NCBI RefSeq assembly: GCF_008710285.1
Contig: NZ_VYQF01000001.1
Location: 1,745,501 to 1,809,500, forward strand
DNA: 64,000 bases
Direction of reading: 5' to 3'
From: Ginsengibacter hankyongi
GTDB lineage: Bacteria; Bacteroidota; Bacteroidia; Chitinophagales; Chitinophagaceae
Part shown: in pieces, positions 1-9,065 of the stretch
How the letters are laid out: each line of letters begins with the position of its first letter
How positions within the stretch are numbered: the stretch's first letter is position 1
Made by a program: the position numbers and the translations under genes
Notes under the pieces: model-generated
The model's database searches: none
Told to the model about the DNA's origin: nothing
The model's input: the letters and a program-made list of their open reading frames with translations, nothing else

Positions 1-725
1 AACGGAACAGGGCTTACAGCACCCATGCCACCAGTATTTGGACCTTTATCGCCTTCCAGTATTTTTTTATAATCCTTCGCTTCGGGAAAAAGCACATAGG
101 CGTTACCGTCAGTAAGAACAAAAACACTTAACTCAATACCATCTAAGAATTGCTCAACCACTACTTTTTTACCAGCCTCTCCAAATTTTGATTTTTGAAT
201 GATAAGTTCATATTCTCCCATAGCTTCTACAGGATTATTGCAAATAACAACACCTTTTCCTGCGGCGAGCCCGTCAGCTTTTAGCACAACCGGCAATCGA
301 TGGTTTTTTATATAATCAAGCCCCTCATCGTAAGAATCTGCGTCAAATTCTTTGTAATACGCCGTCGGGATATTATGCCTCAGCATAAACGCTTTTGCAA
401 ACGCTTTGCTGCCTTCGAGTCTTGCACCACCAGCGGAAGGCCCGGTTACTATAATATCTTTAAGGGATTCGTCATTTTTGAAAAAATCATAAATACCTTT
501 TACTAACGGCTCTTCCGGGCCAACAACAACCATATCAATACTTTTGGCAATACACGTTTTCTTAATTGAATCAAAATCGGTAATCGCAATGTCAATATTC
601 TCGCCATACTGCGCAGTACCCGCATTACCGGGCGCAATAAATAATTGAGTACATAATTCACTTTGGCTAATCTTCCAGCAAAAAGCATGTGCTCTTCCAT
701 CGGAGCCAAGAATAAGTATTTTCAA
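1..725 (-). CDS. purD: Phosphoribosylamine-glycine ligase, C-terminus cut off by window edge
   Basis: This is the ATP-grasp ligase of de novo purine synthesis, joining glycine to phosphoribosylamine to give GAR in the cytoplasm. About 241 N-terminal residues of the usual ~425 are visible. Seen: an N-terminal nucleotide-fold start KILILGSDGRAHAF, an ATP-grasp stretch LKADGLAAGKGVV, and GDKGPNTGGMGAVSP just before the edge. No ATG fits the N-terminus. A TTG at 725-723 gives the expected KILILGS start, so I chose it. The family usually has GREHA at the first loop; here it reads GRAHA, with the His kept. It is divergent from the transporter gene at 918. The family call is secure, and only the TTG start is inferred. 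Confidence 0.93.
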   Translation of the reverse strand, partial: MKILILGSDGRAHAFCWKISQSELCTQLFIAPGNAGTAQYGENIDIAITDFDSIKKTCIAKSIDMVVVGPEEPLVKGIYDFFKNDESLKDIIVTGPSAGGARLEGSKAFAKAFMLRHNIPTAYYKEFDADSYDEGLDYIKNHRLPVVLKADGLAAGKGVVICNNPVEAMGEYELIIQKSKFGEAGKKVVVEQFLDGIELSVFVLTDGNAYVLFPEAKDYKKILEGDKGPNTGGMGAVSPVP

Positions 726-917
726 AAGAAATCTTTTAATTTAAGGATAAGAACTCGCAAGTTATGAATTAAGATTTTCACTTCATTACCTTTTGTAAAG
801 AATTAATATCACTTCATTTAATTTGTAAAAATTGAATACTGGTATTTAAAATTTATCTGTACTTTACAATTTATTAAATAACTAAACCTGCTTGTTAATT
901 TTTAAAATACTGAGACT

Positions 918-2678
918 ATGCAAGACCAAGGAATTCCTGCAAATACTGCTGAAACAAGGAAAGGAAGGCATCCAAAATCTTTGTATGTGCTTTTCCTTGT
1001 AGAAATGTGGGAACGATTTGCCTATTACTTAATGGTTGGTATTTTGCTGCTTTATCTTATTGACGATAAAACCGGTGGTAAGGGGCTAACTGAAAAAATG
1101 GGTGCTGATATTGTGGGTAGTTTTATTGCCCTTGTTTATCTGACCCCATTTATTGGTGGCTTGCTTGCTGATCGTTATTTAGGATACATTAAATCAATTT
1201 TTATTGGAGGTACTTTAATGGCGCTTGGTTACTTTGGCCTTGCGCTTCCTGGCAATACGGCATTATATGTTTCACTATGTTTAATAATTGTTGGAAATGG
1301 TTTTTTTAAGCCAAATATTTCTACCATTCTTGGCAATATTTATAATCGTGAGGATCTTAAACCATTAAAAGATAATGCTTATAATATTTTCTATATGGGA
1401 ATTAATATTGGTGCACTGGTATGCAATTTTGTTGCTGCATATTTAAGAAACAAATATGGATGGGGATATGCATTTTCCGCGGCAGGTGTAGGACTAATAA
1501 TTGGATTGATTATTCTCGCCTCTTCTCTCAAGAACGTGCGGGAAGGCGAAATAAAAAAGGAGAAGCGGCCGGAAGATATGCCAATAGGTAAAATTTTTGG
1601 ATATGTATTTTTGCCTGCAATAATTGCCGCAGTAATTGGATGGATAGTTCCAACAATGCTTTTTGGAACCACAATAATGGGAAGCAAATCAAATGATGCG
1701 TTTATTTTTGCCTGCCTCCCGATTATTGCTTTTTATGTTTCGCTTTATATAGGGGCAAAAGGCCAGGATAAAAAAGGCATTGGCTCGTTACTGTTTATTT
1801 TTGCAATTTCAATTATTTTCTGGACGATCTATAACCAAAATTCTACAGGACTTACTTTATGGGCTCAAAAGCATACTGACAGAACGGTTTCCCCAGCTGG
1901 AGAAAAAATAGCTGGATCATTAGGCTTTATGCAAACCGTAAGCGATAGCCCAAGACTTGTAAATAAAGTAGATCAATATTTTGTTGATATTAAAGATAAC
2001 GCAGCAATTGCCGGCCCTGCGGGTAATGGCAATGTAAAGTTGGTGGACGGTAATATCGTAGATAAGAATACAAGGGTGGTGCAGGTGATGGGGCCTGATC
2101 CCTACTTTAACAATGTACCTAAAAGTGAGTGGCCGGAAAAGGGAAATGAAAAATTAGCCAATACAGAATTATTTCAATCTATAAACCCTCTGTTTATAAT
2201 AATACTTACACCTCTGCTTGTTCTCCTGTTTAGTTTTTTGCGAAACAGAAATAAAGAGCCTTCGACAGCCGCAAAATTTGGAATGGCCTTATTTATTTCA
2301 GGCCTTTCGGCATTGGTGATGGTGTTTGCTATCATGTCGGTTAACTCCGTTTATCTTGAAAAGACATCTCCTTACTGGCTTTGGGGAACTTATTTTGTTT
2401 TTACAATTAGTGAACTATTATTAAGCCCTATTGGTTTATCATTAGTATCAAAACTTGCACCGGCAAGACTAACGGCCTTGCTTATGGGCGGATGGTTTTT
2501 GTCTACATCCATTGGTGGAAAAATTGCAGGTGTTATGACAAGTTTTTGGGATGATTTTACAGATAAAAAAGTGTTCTTTCTTATACTTGTCATTTCAGCA
2601 TTTATTGGTGGGATATTAATTTTTAGCAGGCTGAAATCTTTAAACACCATTGTAAAAGATAAAACCGGTTCTGCATAA
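918..2678 (+). CDS. POT-family proton-coupled peptide transporter
   Basis: This is an inner-membrane major-facilitator protein of the POT/PTR2 family, which imports di- and tripeptides with protons. Seen: the ExxERFxYY proton-coupling motif at residues 29-37 (EMWERFAYY), the loop PFIGGLLADRYLG at about 77-89, and the PTR2 signature FYMGINIGAL at 158-167. There are many hydrophobic helices to the C-terminus. At 586 residues it is longer than a typical ~450-500 residue bacterial member. The surplus is a polar insert at about residues 320-420, between membrane helices. It stands alone between purD (divergent) and DUF1501 (convergent) and is followed by a strong hairpin terminator. The exact substrate cannot be read from sequence. 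Confidence 0.93.
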   Translation: MQDQGIPANTAETRKGRHPKSLYVLFLVEMWERFAYYLMVGILLLYLIDDKTGGKGLTEKMGADIVGSFIALVYLTPFIGGLLADRYLGYIKSIFIGGTLMALGYFGLALPGNTALYVSLCLIIVGNGFFKPNISTILGNIYNREDLKPLKDNAYNIFYMGINIGALVCNFVAAYLRNKYGWGYAFSAAGVGLIIGLIILASSLKNVREGEIKKEKRPEDMPIGKIFGYVFLPAIIAAVIGWIVPTMLFGTTIMGSKSNDAFIFACLPIIAFYVSLYIGAKGQDKKGIGSLLFIFAISIIFWTIYNQNSTGLTLWAQKHTDRTVSPAGEKIAGSLGFMQTVSDSPRLVNKVDQYFVDIKDNAAIAGPAGNGNVKLVDGNIVDKNTRVVQVMGPDPYFNNVPKSEWPEKGNEKLANTELFQSINPLFIIILTPLLVLLFSFLRNRNKEPSTAAKFGMALFISGLSALVMVFAIMSVNSVYLEKTSPYWLWGTYFVFTISELLLSPIGLSLVSKLAPARLTALLMGGWFLSTSIGGKIAGVMTSFWDDFTDKKVFFLILVISAFIGGILIFSRLKSLNTIVKDKTGSA

Positions 2679-2692
2679 AAAAGCTTCTTATT

Positions 2693-2731
2693 AAAAACTC
2701 CCTGAAGTAATTATTATTTCAGGGAGTTTTT
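2693..2731. terminator. Bidirectional intrinsic terminator
   Basis: The stem aaaaactccctgaa (2693-2706) pairs with ttcagggagttttt (2718-2731) around an 11-base loop. The outer A/T runs give a U-tract on either strand. It can end both the transporter (+) and the DUF1501 gene (-). Confidence 0.85.
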
Positions 2732-2758
2732 TATGTTAGCATTTTATCCTCATGTTGC

Positions 2759-3952
2759 TTATATAAAATTCATATACTCATATTGCGTTCCCAAAATTTC
2801 CTTATCATTTGCGTCTAGCCATTTACGTAATACCGTTGCATAAACGTCCTTAAAATCCACTTTATATTTTAAATCCCCTTCGTTTAAATCATTAAGGTCG
2901 GGCATTGCATTTATTAATCCTTTTTGCTTTAAACCGCCGCCAATAAAAAACATATTGTTTGCCGTTCCGTGGTCCGTACCGCCGCTTGCATTTTGTGCAA
3001 CTCTTCTTCCAAATTCGCTAAAGCTCATCAGCATTACATCATCGAACCGGTTGTTAGCTTTTAGATCTTTTACAAAAGCGCTTATTGCATCATTCAGTTC
3101 GGTAAATAACCTTCTCTGCTGATTTTCCTGGTTTACATGCGTATCAAAACTACCAAGGCTGAGGTAATAAACTTTGGTATTAATATCGCTCATAATAAGC
3201 GATGAAATTGTTTTTAGATTCTTACCCATTTCTGTTGGAGGATAAATTTGCGATGAGGGATGCAGCCTGCTCTGCTGGTAAATATAATCAGCGCTGCTTA
3301 ATGTTGCACTAAGTGTTTTATACAAATAATCTACTGTTTCTTCCCCGTTTTCATGTGCGGCATTTATTTCTTTAAAATATTTTTCGTGGCTGGTGTTATA
3401 CAACCGTTTCGGATCCTTAACTGCAAGGCCTTTATTATTTTCGCCTTTTAAAGCAAGGCTTAGTACGTCATCCACTTCAAGTGCCTGCGTAGGCTTACTA
3501 CAGCCGCTGCATTGCGCATCCAGGTATCGTCCCAGCCAACCTGTGTAAATATATTTATCACTATCACTTGCACTTTGCCAAATATCCATGCTGCGAAAAT
3601 GAGAACGGTCGGGATTGGGATAACCAACACTGTTCATAATCCCTAAACTGCCATCATCAAACAATTCTTTAAATGCAGGTAATGCAGGATTAATTCCTGC
3701 TTCATCTGTAAGCGATAATGCTTTCTCTTTTTCAATTCCAAGTTTTGGGCGTGATTTATAATAGATGTCATTTCGAATAGGAATGACCGTATTAAGGCCA
3801 TCATTTCCTCCGCTGAATTGCAGCACAACCAAAACTTTATTACCGGGAGGCACAATCGCTTTTCCGTCGAATGCCTTTAAAAATTTTGGCAGCATTAAAG
3901 ATGCCGTTGCAAGCGAGCCTATTTGCAAAAATTCTTTACGTTTGAATTGCAT
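2759..3952 (-). CDS. DUF1501 family secreted protein
   Basis: A 397-residue member of DUF1501, a family of alkaline-phosphatase-fold proteins found beside DUF1800 genes; its biochemical role is not established. Seen: an N-terminal export signal (FKRKEFLQIGSLATASLMLP) that resembles a Tat signal but has KRK rather than twin Arg. The family's LQFSGGNDGLNTVIP stretch follows at about residues 44-58, then SHFRSMDIWQS, and a late SEFGRRVAQNASGGTDHG block (about 310-330) that carries the conserved Asp and His. It is the second gene of a pair, 35 nt after the DUF1800 gene on the same strand. The family call is secure and the function unknown. Confidence 0.9.
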   Translation of the reverse strand: MQFKRKEFLQIGSLATASLMLPKFLKAFDGKAIVPPGNKVLVVLQFSGGNDGLNTVIPIRNDIYYKSRPKLGIEKEKALSLTDEAGINPALPAFKELFDDGSLGIMNSVGYPNPDRSHFRSMDIWQSASDSDKYIYTGWLGRYLDAQCSGCSKPTQALEVDDVLSLALKGENNKGLAVKDPKRLYNTSHEKYFKEINAAHENGEETVDYLYKTLSATLSSADYIYQQSRLHPSSQIYPPTEMGKNLKTISSLIMSDINTKVYYLSLGSFDTHVNQENQQRRLFTELNDAISAFVKDLKANNRFDDVMLMSFSEFGRRVAQNASGGTDHGTANNMFFIGGGLKQKGLINAMPDLNDLNEGDLKYKVDFKDVYATVLRKWLDANDKEILGTQYEYMNFI

Positions 3953-3987
3953 TTCAAAAAATTAAAAATTTTATTCTTATTGTTTCT

Positions 3988-5424
3988 TTAGCAGAGTTGA
4001 TATTCAGGCGTACTCATTAGTTCCACTATTGTTGTTTTGATGTAACCATCTCTCGCATCCTTCTCTACATATTTATCTAAAATATTTTTATCGATTTTAC
4101 TTTTTGTTTGCAAAACAATGTCACTTATTTTTTGCATGAGGTTTTCCCTGGCGATATTGTCAAACACTTTTGTTATCGCAGCCCAATCAACGGAGGAGTT
4201 CACTTGCCTGGCCTTTGCTTTTTTATCAACGTCTTCCATTCCCATCATGGTATCATCATCATCTTTTGGATTTACAACAAAATCATCGGCAGCGGTGAGA
4301 ATTTGAGGAATTCTCATTCTTAACATTAAAGCGCTACTGTCTATCCAGTTTTTACCGCCCGGCCAGCCTGCCACGTTTGGAGGATAAAATAAAATTTGCC
4401 CCAGCGCCCGCTGAAATAATAATTGCACTTCGGGTTTATCAAGTTCCATAGGTAGTAACCTGCGAATGCCTACCAGCAATTCTACAGGAGATTTAATATG
4501 TGTACCTATGTTTTTATCATTGTAAAACCAATCACTTGTATATATCTGAGTTAGTAACTTTTTTATATCGTAATTACTTTGATAAAAGCTGTTCGCAAGC
4601 GATTCAATTTTTTCGGAATCTGGCTTATCATTTACAAAGTATTTGTATATTTTTTGAGTTATAAACTTTGCAGTTTGGCCTTGTTCCAATAAAATATCAA
4701 TGATGTCATCGCCGTCGAAATTCCCGGTTTTTCCAAGGAAAGTTTTGTTACCATTATCGTGAAGAAATGGTCTTTCTACAAACTCGCCTTTTAAGTTAAA
4801 TCCCCATCCGGTAAAAGCTCTTGCACTTTCTTTCACATCTTCTTCAGTATAATTACCACGACCCATTGTAAATAGTTCCATCACTTCCCTGGCAAAGTTT
4901 TCATTTGGATGTTGCTTTTTATTTTGCTGATTATTTAGAAAAGAAAGCATAGCAGGACTCTTGCTTACCTCGCGAAGCAAATCGCCAAAATTCCCTAAAG
5001 CATTTTCGCGAATGGTATTTAAGAGTTGTTGTTGAAAATATATATTTATAACGCGGCATGCAAAATGCCCGTGCCAGAAGAGACTCATTTTTTCCCTCAT
5101 CTGCGCCTCACTATTTATCATTTCGCTAAGCCATGTGAGATTTAAATTTTTAATATCCTGAACAGATTGTTTCCGGAGCATTTTTTTTTTATCTTGTGTA
5201 AGTTGTTGCATCATACCTACATCCTGCACTCCTTTTACAAGGCCATCAAATAAGTTACTGGCAACATTAAATTCAACAGGCTTTTTAGAAGAAGTTCTTA
5301 CCAGCAGTTTATACAAATCTTTTTGTGGGACGGTGGATAGTTCATTAGCATTTTCGGCCATTGGCCCAAATGCGGCCCTCCATAATAAATGTTGATTTTT
5401 TAATTGATTGGCGGATATTGACAT
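3988..5424 (-). CDS. DUF1800 family protein
   Basis: A 478-residue DUF1800 protein of unknown biochemical function, nearly always encoded next to DUF1501. Seen: the family's blocks LLWRAAFGP near the N-terminus, EKMSLFWHGHFA (about 110-121), NENFAREVMELFTMGRG with YTEEDVKESARAFTGW (about 175-210), and PPNVAGWPGGKNWIDS (about 355-370). No clear signal peptide is visible; the protein starts MSISANQLKNQHLLW. It is the first gene of the pair and probably co-transcribed with the DUF1501 gene 35 nt downstream. Confidence 0.92.
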   Translation of the reverse strand: MSISANQLKNQHLLWRAAFGPMAENANELSTVPQKDLYKLLVRTSSKKPVEFNVASNLFDGLVKGVQDVGMMQQLTQDKKKMLRKQSVQDIKNLNLTWLSEMINSEAQMREKMSLFWHGHFACRVINIYFQQQLLNTIRENALGNFGDLLREVSKSPAMLSFLNNQQNKKQHPNENFAREVMELFTMGRGNYTEEDVKESARAFTGWGFNLKGEFVERPFLHDNGNKTFLGKTGNFDGDDIIDILLEQGQTAKFITQKIYKYFVNDKPDSEKIESLANSFYQSNYDIKKLLTQIYTSDWFYNDKNIGTHIKSPVELLVGIRRLLPMELDKPEVQLLFQRALGQILFYPPNVAGWPGGKNWIDSSALMLRMRIPQILTAADDFVVNPKDDDDTMMGMEDVDKKAKARQVNSSVDWAAITKVFDNIARENLMQKISDIVLQTKSKIDKNILDKYVEKDARDGYIKTTIVELMSTPEYQLC

Positions 5425-5692
5425 TTATATGTTAGTTTATTTTTCAATTAAAAACGAAAAGAAATTTTTATTTATACCTGGGGTATAATTTTTAAGACTT
5501 AGAAATGCAAACCCGGTTTAATATAAATTTTATTAAAGCTAATAATATCCATACCGGCAATTGCCACGCTACAGTTTTATTACAGGTTACAAAGAATGGA
5601 AGGAATATCGATTATTAATGGCGGTAGCAGGGGGCACGATGTAAAAGGCCTAGCTATAAACAAGTAGGTAATTTCAATTAAAAGGATCTAAA

Positions 5693-5720
5693 TAAAAAAG
5701 GGATTGTAATTAACAATCCC
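5693..5720 (-). terminator. Intrinsic terminator for the small gene at 5777-6049
   Basis: The perfect 8-bp stem gggattgt/acaatccc (5700-5707 with 5713-5720) has a 5-base loop. On the minus strand it is followed by a run of T. The rest of 5425-5776 is AT-rich and shows no convincing gene. Confidence 0.8.
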
Positions 5721-5776
5721 GGAGATTATTTTAAACCTTTAAAAAATCAAACATAATTTTTTGTAATGATACTGAG

Positions 5777-6049
5777 TTACTGAGCAGCACTTAGGCCTTT
5801 TGTAATATTCATATGAATTATTCTTGCGCTATTTTCGTCGCAATTCTGAAGATCAGCGAACAAATTTTTCCTGATTTCTTTCTCCTTGATCGCAGCTATT
5901 TCGCAGGCACGCTCAAAGTTAGGATGCATACCGTAGCTATCGAGTATACCGGGCACGTCCTTAAACTCAGGAAATGTAATATACTTTTTGACAAAATAGA
6001 AAGTTGTATTCTGAACAACTTTCGTATAGGCTGTGTAAAAATTTTCCAT
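5777..6049 (-). CDS. Small hypothetical protein, 90 residues
   Basis: I do not recognise this gene. It would encode a soluble, mostly helical 90-residue protein (starts MENFYTAYTKVVQNTTF) with no signal peptide or membrane segment and one Cys pair spaced widely apart. The reading frame is uninterrupted, and a textbook terminator sits about 55 nt past its stop on the same strand, which argues that it is transcribed. It stands alone, with AT-rich stretches on both sides that show no other gene. No ribosome binding site or TAnnTTTG box is visible. Confidence 0.5.
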   Translation of the reverse strand: MENFYTAYTKVVQNTTFYFVKKYITFPEFKDVPGILDSYGMHPNFERACEIAAIKEKEIRKNLFADLQNCDENSARIIHMNITKGLSAAQ

Positions 6050-6581
6050 ACGTGTTTTTTTAATTGAGGTTAAGCTGTTAATAGATCCTTATATTTTCTT
6101 AGCACTAAATTTGGTGCCAATTACGATTTCAATGCTTTACAAGGATAGAGGAGGAGATTACCGAATTCGCTATTAAATTATAGGAATTCTTAATCGGATG
6201 GGTTTGCCTGGAAGTATTGGTGCGATTAAATTATGATTGTTATTGATAGAAAGCTAACAATTCAGGTAATGAAATCCCGGGAAATTCAAAGGAATTGAAA
6301 ATTAATATTCGAAATTAAAGCGGACAACAAGTCAAGATAAAGTAATTATGATTTTCAGAGGATGTGGAGGGGGAAGAGTCGATGTGTATGTCGGACGTAA
6401 AAGTAGTGTTTGAGATTAATTAATGCAAGTGTTTAATAATAAATTTTTGAAGTTGTGCAAAACTTTGTAGTCTACAATCATCCTATTATAAGAAAATTAT
6501 TAGTCTTTATTTAGACTATAAAAGTTTAGAATTCAGGTCAACGATCTTTTTATAGAATTTTACGTCAACCAATTACATATA
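6050..6581. other. Gene-free AT-rich stretch
   Basis: About 530 bases lie between the small gene at 5777-6049 and the hydrolase ending at 6582. Both strands are interrupted by stops every few tens of codons. I see no tRNA-like fold, repeat array or convincing terminator. A TAAATTTG box at 6106-6113 (+) has no gene after it. Confidence 0.5.
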
Positions 6582-7424
6582 TCAAAATATTTTTTTAAAA
6601 AATTCTTTCATATCATTCCAGGATGCGGTGTCGGCAGCCGCATTATATTTTATCGGCATATTAAATTTCTTTCCATTTTCATCAGAAGCAGGATTTGTGA
6701 ACGCATGAGTAGCATTTGCATATGATTTAAAAGTGTAATCAACGCCCGCTGAATCCATAGATTTTTTAAAACCCGCAACTTCAGGATTTACAAACTGATC
6801 TGAATCGCCATGGCAAATTAAAATTTTTGCCTTTATAAGATTTTTATTGGGCGCAACACCTGAAAGGTCTCCGTGAAAAGATACTACACCTTTGAGATCA
6901 GCACCAAGTTTTACAGCGTTTAACACTATATAACCGCCATAACAATAACCAATGGCAGCCAGTTTGGATGTGTCTGTTTCAGGAAATGTTTTTAGTTTAT
7001 TAATTGCTGCATCAAGCACAGTTTTGGCAAGCGTTGGTTCTTTATAATAAGGAGTAGCAAGCGCCATTGCAGTTTTTGGATCTGGCGCAATTTTTCCACC
7101 GCCATACATATCAACAGCCATTGCTACATAGCCAAGAGCGGCCAATTCTTTAGCACGCATGCGTGGATAGTCTGTAAGGCCCCACCATTCATGAACAACA
7201 AGTACACCGGGCCTTTTACCAACCTGGTTAGAATCGTAAGTAATATATCCATTATACTCTTTACCACTAACATTATAAGTAACAGGCTCTTCTTTTATTG
7301 CAACAGGTTTTATGTCAGACGAATCTTTTGAAGAAGTTGCCTGGGTATTGCTGGTTTGCTGGTTGCAGCTCATTGCAACTGTACCAGCTATAATTAAACT
7401 CATGGATAATAATTTAATATTCAT
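6582..7424 (-). CDS. Dienelactone hydrolase family lipoprotein
   Basis: An alpha/beta hydrolase of the dienelactone hydrolase family, tethered outside the cytoplasm. The lipoprotein signal ends in the lipobox VAMSC (Cys20). Seen: VLVVHEWWG with Glu79 that packs against the nucleophile in this family, the elbow IGYCYGGY with Cys161 as nucleophile, HGDSDQFV with acid Asp (207 or 209), and His240 in ANATHAF. The whole Cys-Asp-His triad is therefore present. The family hydrolyses lactones and related esters, but the true substrate cannot be inferred. A TAnnTTTG box lies 20 nt upstream, so it is probably a single-gene transcript. Confidence 0.9.
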   Translation of the reverse strand: MNIKLLSMSLIIAGTVAMSCNQQTSNTQATSSKDSSDIKPVAIKEEPVTYNVSGKEYNGYITYDSNQVGKRPGVLVVHEWWGLTDYPRMRAKELAALGYVAMAVDMYGGGKIAPDPKTAMALATPYYKEPTLAKTVLDAAINKLKTFPETDTSKLAAIGYCYGGYIVLNAVKLGADLKGVVSFHGDLSGVAPNKNLIKAKILICHGDSDQFVNPEVAGFKKSMDSAGVDYTFKSYANATHAFTNPASDENGKKFNMPIKYNAAADTASWNDMKEFFKKIF

Positions 7425-7444
7425 TTTTTTATTTTTTATTGAAA

Positions 7445-7452
7445 CAAAAGTA
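7445..7452 (-). promoter_or_regulatory. Bacteroidota -7 box (TACTTTTG)
   Basis: This exact TAnnTTTG match on the minus strand ends 20 nt before the hydrolase start at 7424. No clear -33 TTTG was found. Confidence 0.6.
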
Positions 7453-7611
7453 AATAAGAAAATGTTGTGATGGCCAGTGCAGTTTCTTTAAAAACCCGGA
7501 TTTTTATTTTTTATTCCGGCATTTCCAGTTTATAAAAAGCTAAAAAGAAATAATATAACATCTTTCAACGTTTTATAAAATAATTTGAACCGCAACTACA
7601 AGTAGCTTTCT

Positions 7612-7893
7612 ATGACAACTTATTTTATCAAAGAACAAGATTGCGAAGCCGGGCCATTTACGATTGACCAATTAAAAATCAAACTTTTAAATAAAGAAGC
7701 CCAGGTGTGGCATGCTGCGCTTAAAGGATGGACGATGGCAGGAAATGTTTTTGAATTGAAAGAACTATTTGAACCAGCATTTGCATCATATCCCTTCGGA
7801 AAAAATACGCCAGGAAAAATCCAGGGAATTAGTTTAAAGCAACAATTTAAAAAAATAACTTTATTGGCTTTTTTGCTACAAATAAGAAAGTAA
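7612..7893 (+). CDS. GYF_2 (DUF4339) domain mini-protein
   Basis: A 93-residue protein whose first ~52 residues match the GYF_2 fold. Seen: TYFIKEQDCEAGPFTIDQL, then the VWHAALKGWTMAGNVFELKELF block, with the GPF and W..A..GW positions typical of the family. In longer proteins this domain sits on membrane-anchored partners and is thought to bind peptides. Here it is almost the whole protein, with a short hydrophobic and basic tail (KITLLAFLLQIRK) that is too short to be a sure membrane anchor. It is monocistronic and convergent with the 56-residue gene on the other strand. Its role is unknown. Confidence 0.7.
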   Translation: MTTYFIKEQDCEAGPFTIDQLKIKLLNKEAQVWHAALKGWTMAGNVFELKELFEPAFASYPFGKNTPGKIQGISLKQQFKKITLLAFLLQIRK

Positions 7894-7922
7894 TATCAAC
7901 GCTATCATTGCAGAAGAATGTA

Positions 7923-8093
7923 TTACTTTTCACCTTCAAGCCTCGACAATTCGCCTTCATCAAGATCGTCTCCGGTTTTAGGCTCCAAATTTAAGTCGGG
8001 ATCTTTTCCAATATCTCTCTCCGCCTGCTCGTGGGCTTCAGTTACAAGCTCCAAGTCCAATTTTTTCTTTTCTAACAAGTTTGTTTCTGTCAT
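7923..8093 (-). CDS. Small acidic hypothetical protein, 56 residues
   Basis: The minus strand carries an ORF of 56 codons starting at 8093 (MTETNLLEKKKLDLELVTEA...) and ending ...LSRLEGEK. It is strongly charged and acidic, with Asp/Glu clusters such as DIGKDPDLNLEPKTGDDLDE. It has no hydrophobic segment and no Cys. The opposite strand of the same stretch has a longer frame, but that one is Ser-rich and implausible as a protein. I do not recognise the family. The amphipathic, disordered-looking composition and separate placement before an SDR gene on the other strand support a small cytoplasmic protein of unknown role. Confidence 0.6.
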   Translation of the reverse strand: MTETNLLEKKKLDLELVTEAHEQAERDIGKDPDLNLEPKTGDDLDEGELSRLEGEK

Positions 8094-8205
8094 GCAAATT
8101 TTTTGGTGGTTAAAATTATTACGTAGGCCTAAATTCTATGCCATTTATTTTTTACTATTTAAAGTCGTTTAAAAATATATAAATACTAATGGATTTAAAT
8201 TTGCA

Positions 8206-8213
8206 ATTCAATA
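8206..8213 (+). promoter_or_regulatory. Bacteroidota -7 box (TAAATTTG)
   Basis: An exact TAnnTTTG match on the plus strand, 37 nt before the SDR start at 8251. No clear -33 element is visible. Confidence 0.45.
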
Positions 8214-8250
8214 CAACATTGTTATTATAAATTAAATCTCTAAACAAATT

Positions 8251-9009
8251 ATGAAAAATAAAATAGCCTTAGTTACTGGGGGGAGTCGTGGCCTTGGAAA
8301 AGATATGGCGATAAGACTGGCTAATCATGGGCATGATTTAATTATCACCTACAATTCTAACAAAGAGTCTGCAGAGGAGGTGGTAAATCAAATCAAAAAT
8401 ATTGGACAGAAAGGGACAGCCTTGCAATACGACTCAGCTGATTTTAAGTCGTTAGATCATTTTATAAAGCAGGTAAAAGAAACATTAAATAGTTTTTTTG
8501 AAACCAGCACGTTCGATTTCATGGTAAACAACGCTGGCGTTGGTGCTACCATTCCGTTTGAGCAGGCTACAGAAAATGATTTTGACCGGTTTATGAATAT
8601 CCATTTTAAAAGTGTTTATTTTCTTACACAACAATTGTTGCCTATCATAAACAATAATGGCAGAATTATAAATCTATCATCAGGCAGCACCCGGGTTGGT
8701 GTTCCGGGTTATTCTATCTATGCTTCCATGAAAGGTGCTATAGAAACTTTTACAAAATATCTTGCAAAAGATGTTGGCAAAAAAGGTATAACGGCCAATG
8801 TAGTTGCACCGGGACCAATTGAAACCGATTTTAATAATGCCGCGATACGCAACAGCCCGGAGAGAAAAGTTATGATTGCTTCGCAGGCTGCTTTGGGAAG
8901 AGTAGGCCAGGCCAACGATATTGGTGGCGTAGTCGCATTTTTATGTTCTGAAGATGCTAAATGGATAAGTGGCCAAAGAATTGAGGTATCAGGGGGGATG
9001 GTTTTATAG
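8251..9009 (+). CDS. Short-chain dehydrogenase/reductase (FabG-like)
   Basis: A 252-residue classical SDR oxidoreductase. Seen: the nucleotide-binding TGGSRGLGKD at about residues 8-17, NNAGVG at about 94, a catalytic Ser in LSSGSTRVG, the YxxxK active site YASMK, then the PGPIETDF loop. The C-terminal GRVGQANDIGGVVAFLCSEDA...GQRIEVSGG is the standard SDR ending. The R after the GGS glycine loop suggests NADP(H) preference. This looks like a 3-oxoacyl-ACP-reductase-type fold, but with no fatty-acid genes nearby I give no specific substrate. It is monocistronic. Confidence 0.92.
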   Translation: MKNKIALVTGGSRGLGKDMAIRLANHGHDLIITYNSNKESAEEVVNQIKNIGQKGTALQYDSADFKSLDHFIKQVKETLNSFFETSTFDFMVNNAGVGATIPFEQATENDFDRFMNIHFKSVYFLTQQLLPIINNNGRIINLSSGSTRVGVPGYSIYASMKGAIETFTKYLAKDVGKKGITANVVAPGPIETDFNNAAIRNSPERKVMIASQAALGRVGQANDIGGVVAFLCSEDAKWISGQRIEVSGGMVL

Positions 9010-9065
9010 GATAATACCCAACTTGGGGAAATTGACAACCATTAATCAGATAATTCTTATTTAGA

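Noticed and set aside
5595-5666. A 23-codon plus-strand ORF (MEGISIINGG...)
   Set aside because: It has a Gly-Gly-like turn reminiscent of a modified-peptide precursor, but there is no maturation gene nearby and it is too short to judge.
6106-6113. TAAATTTG box on the plus strand
   Set aside because: No gene follows it within the AT-rich stretch.
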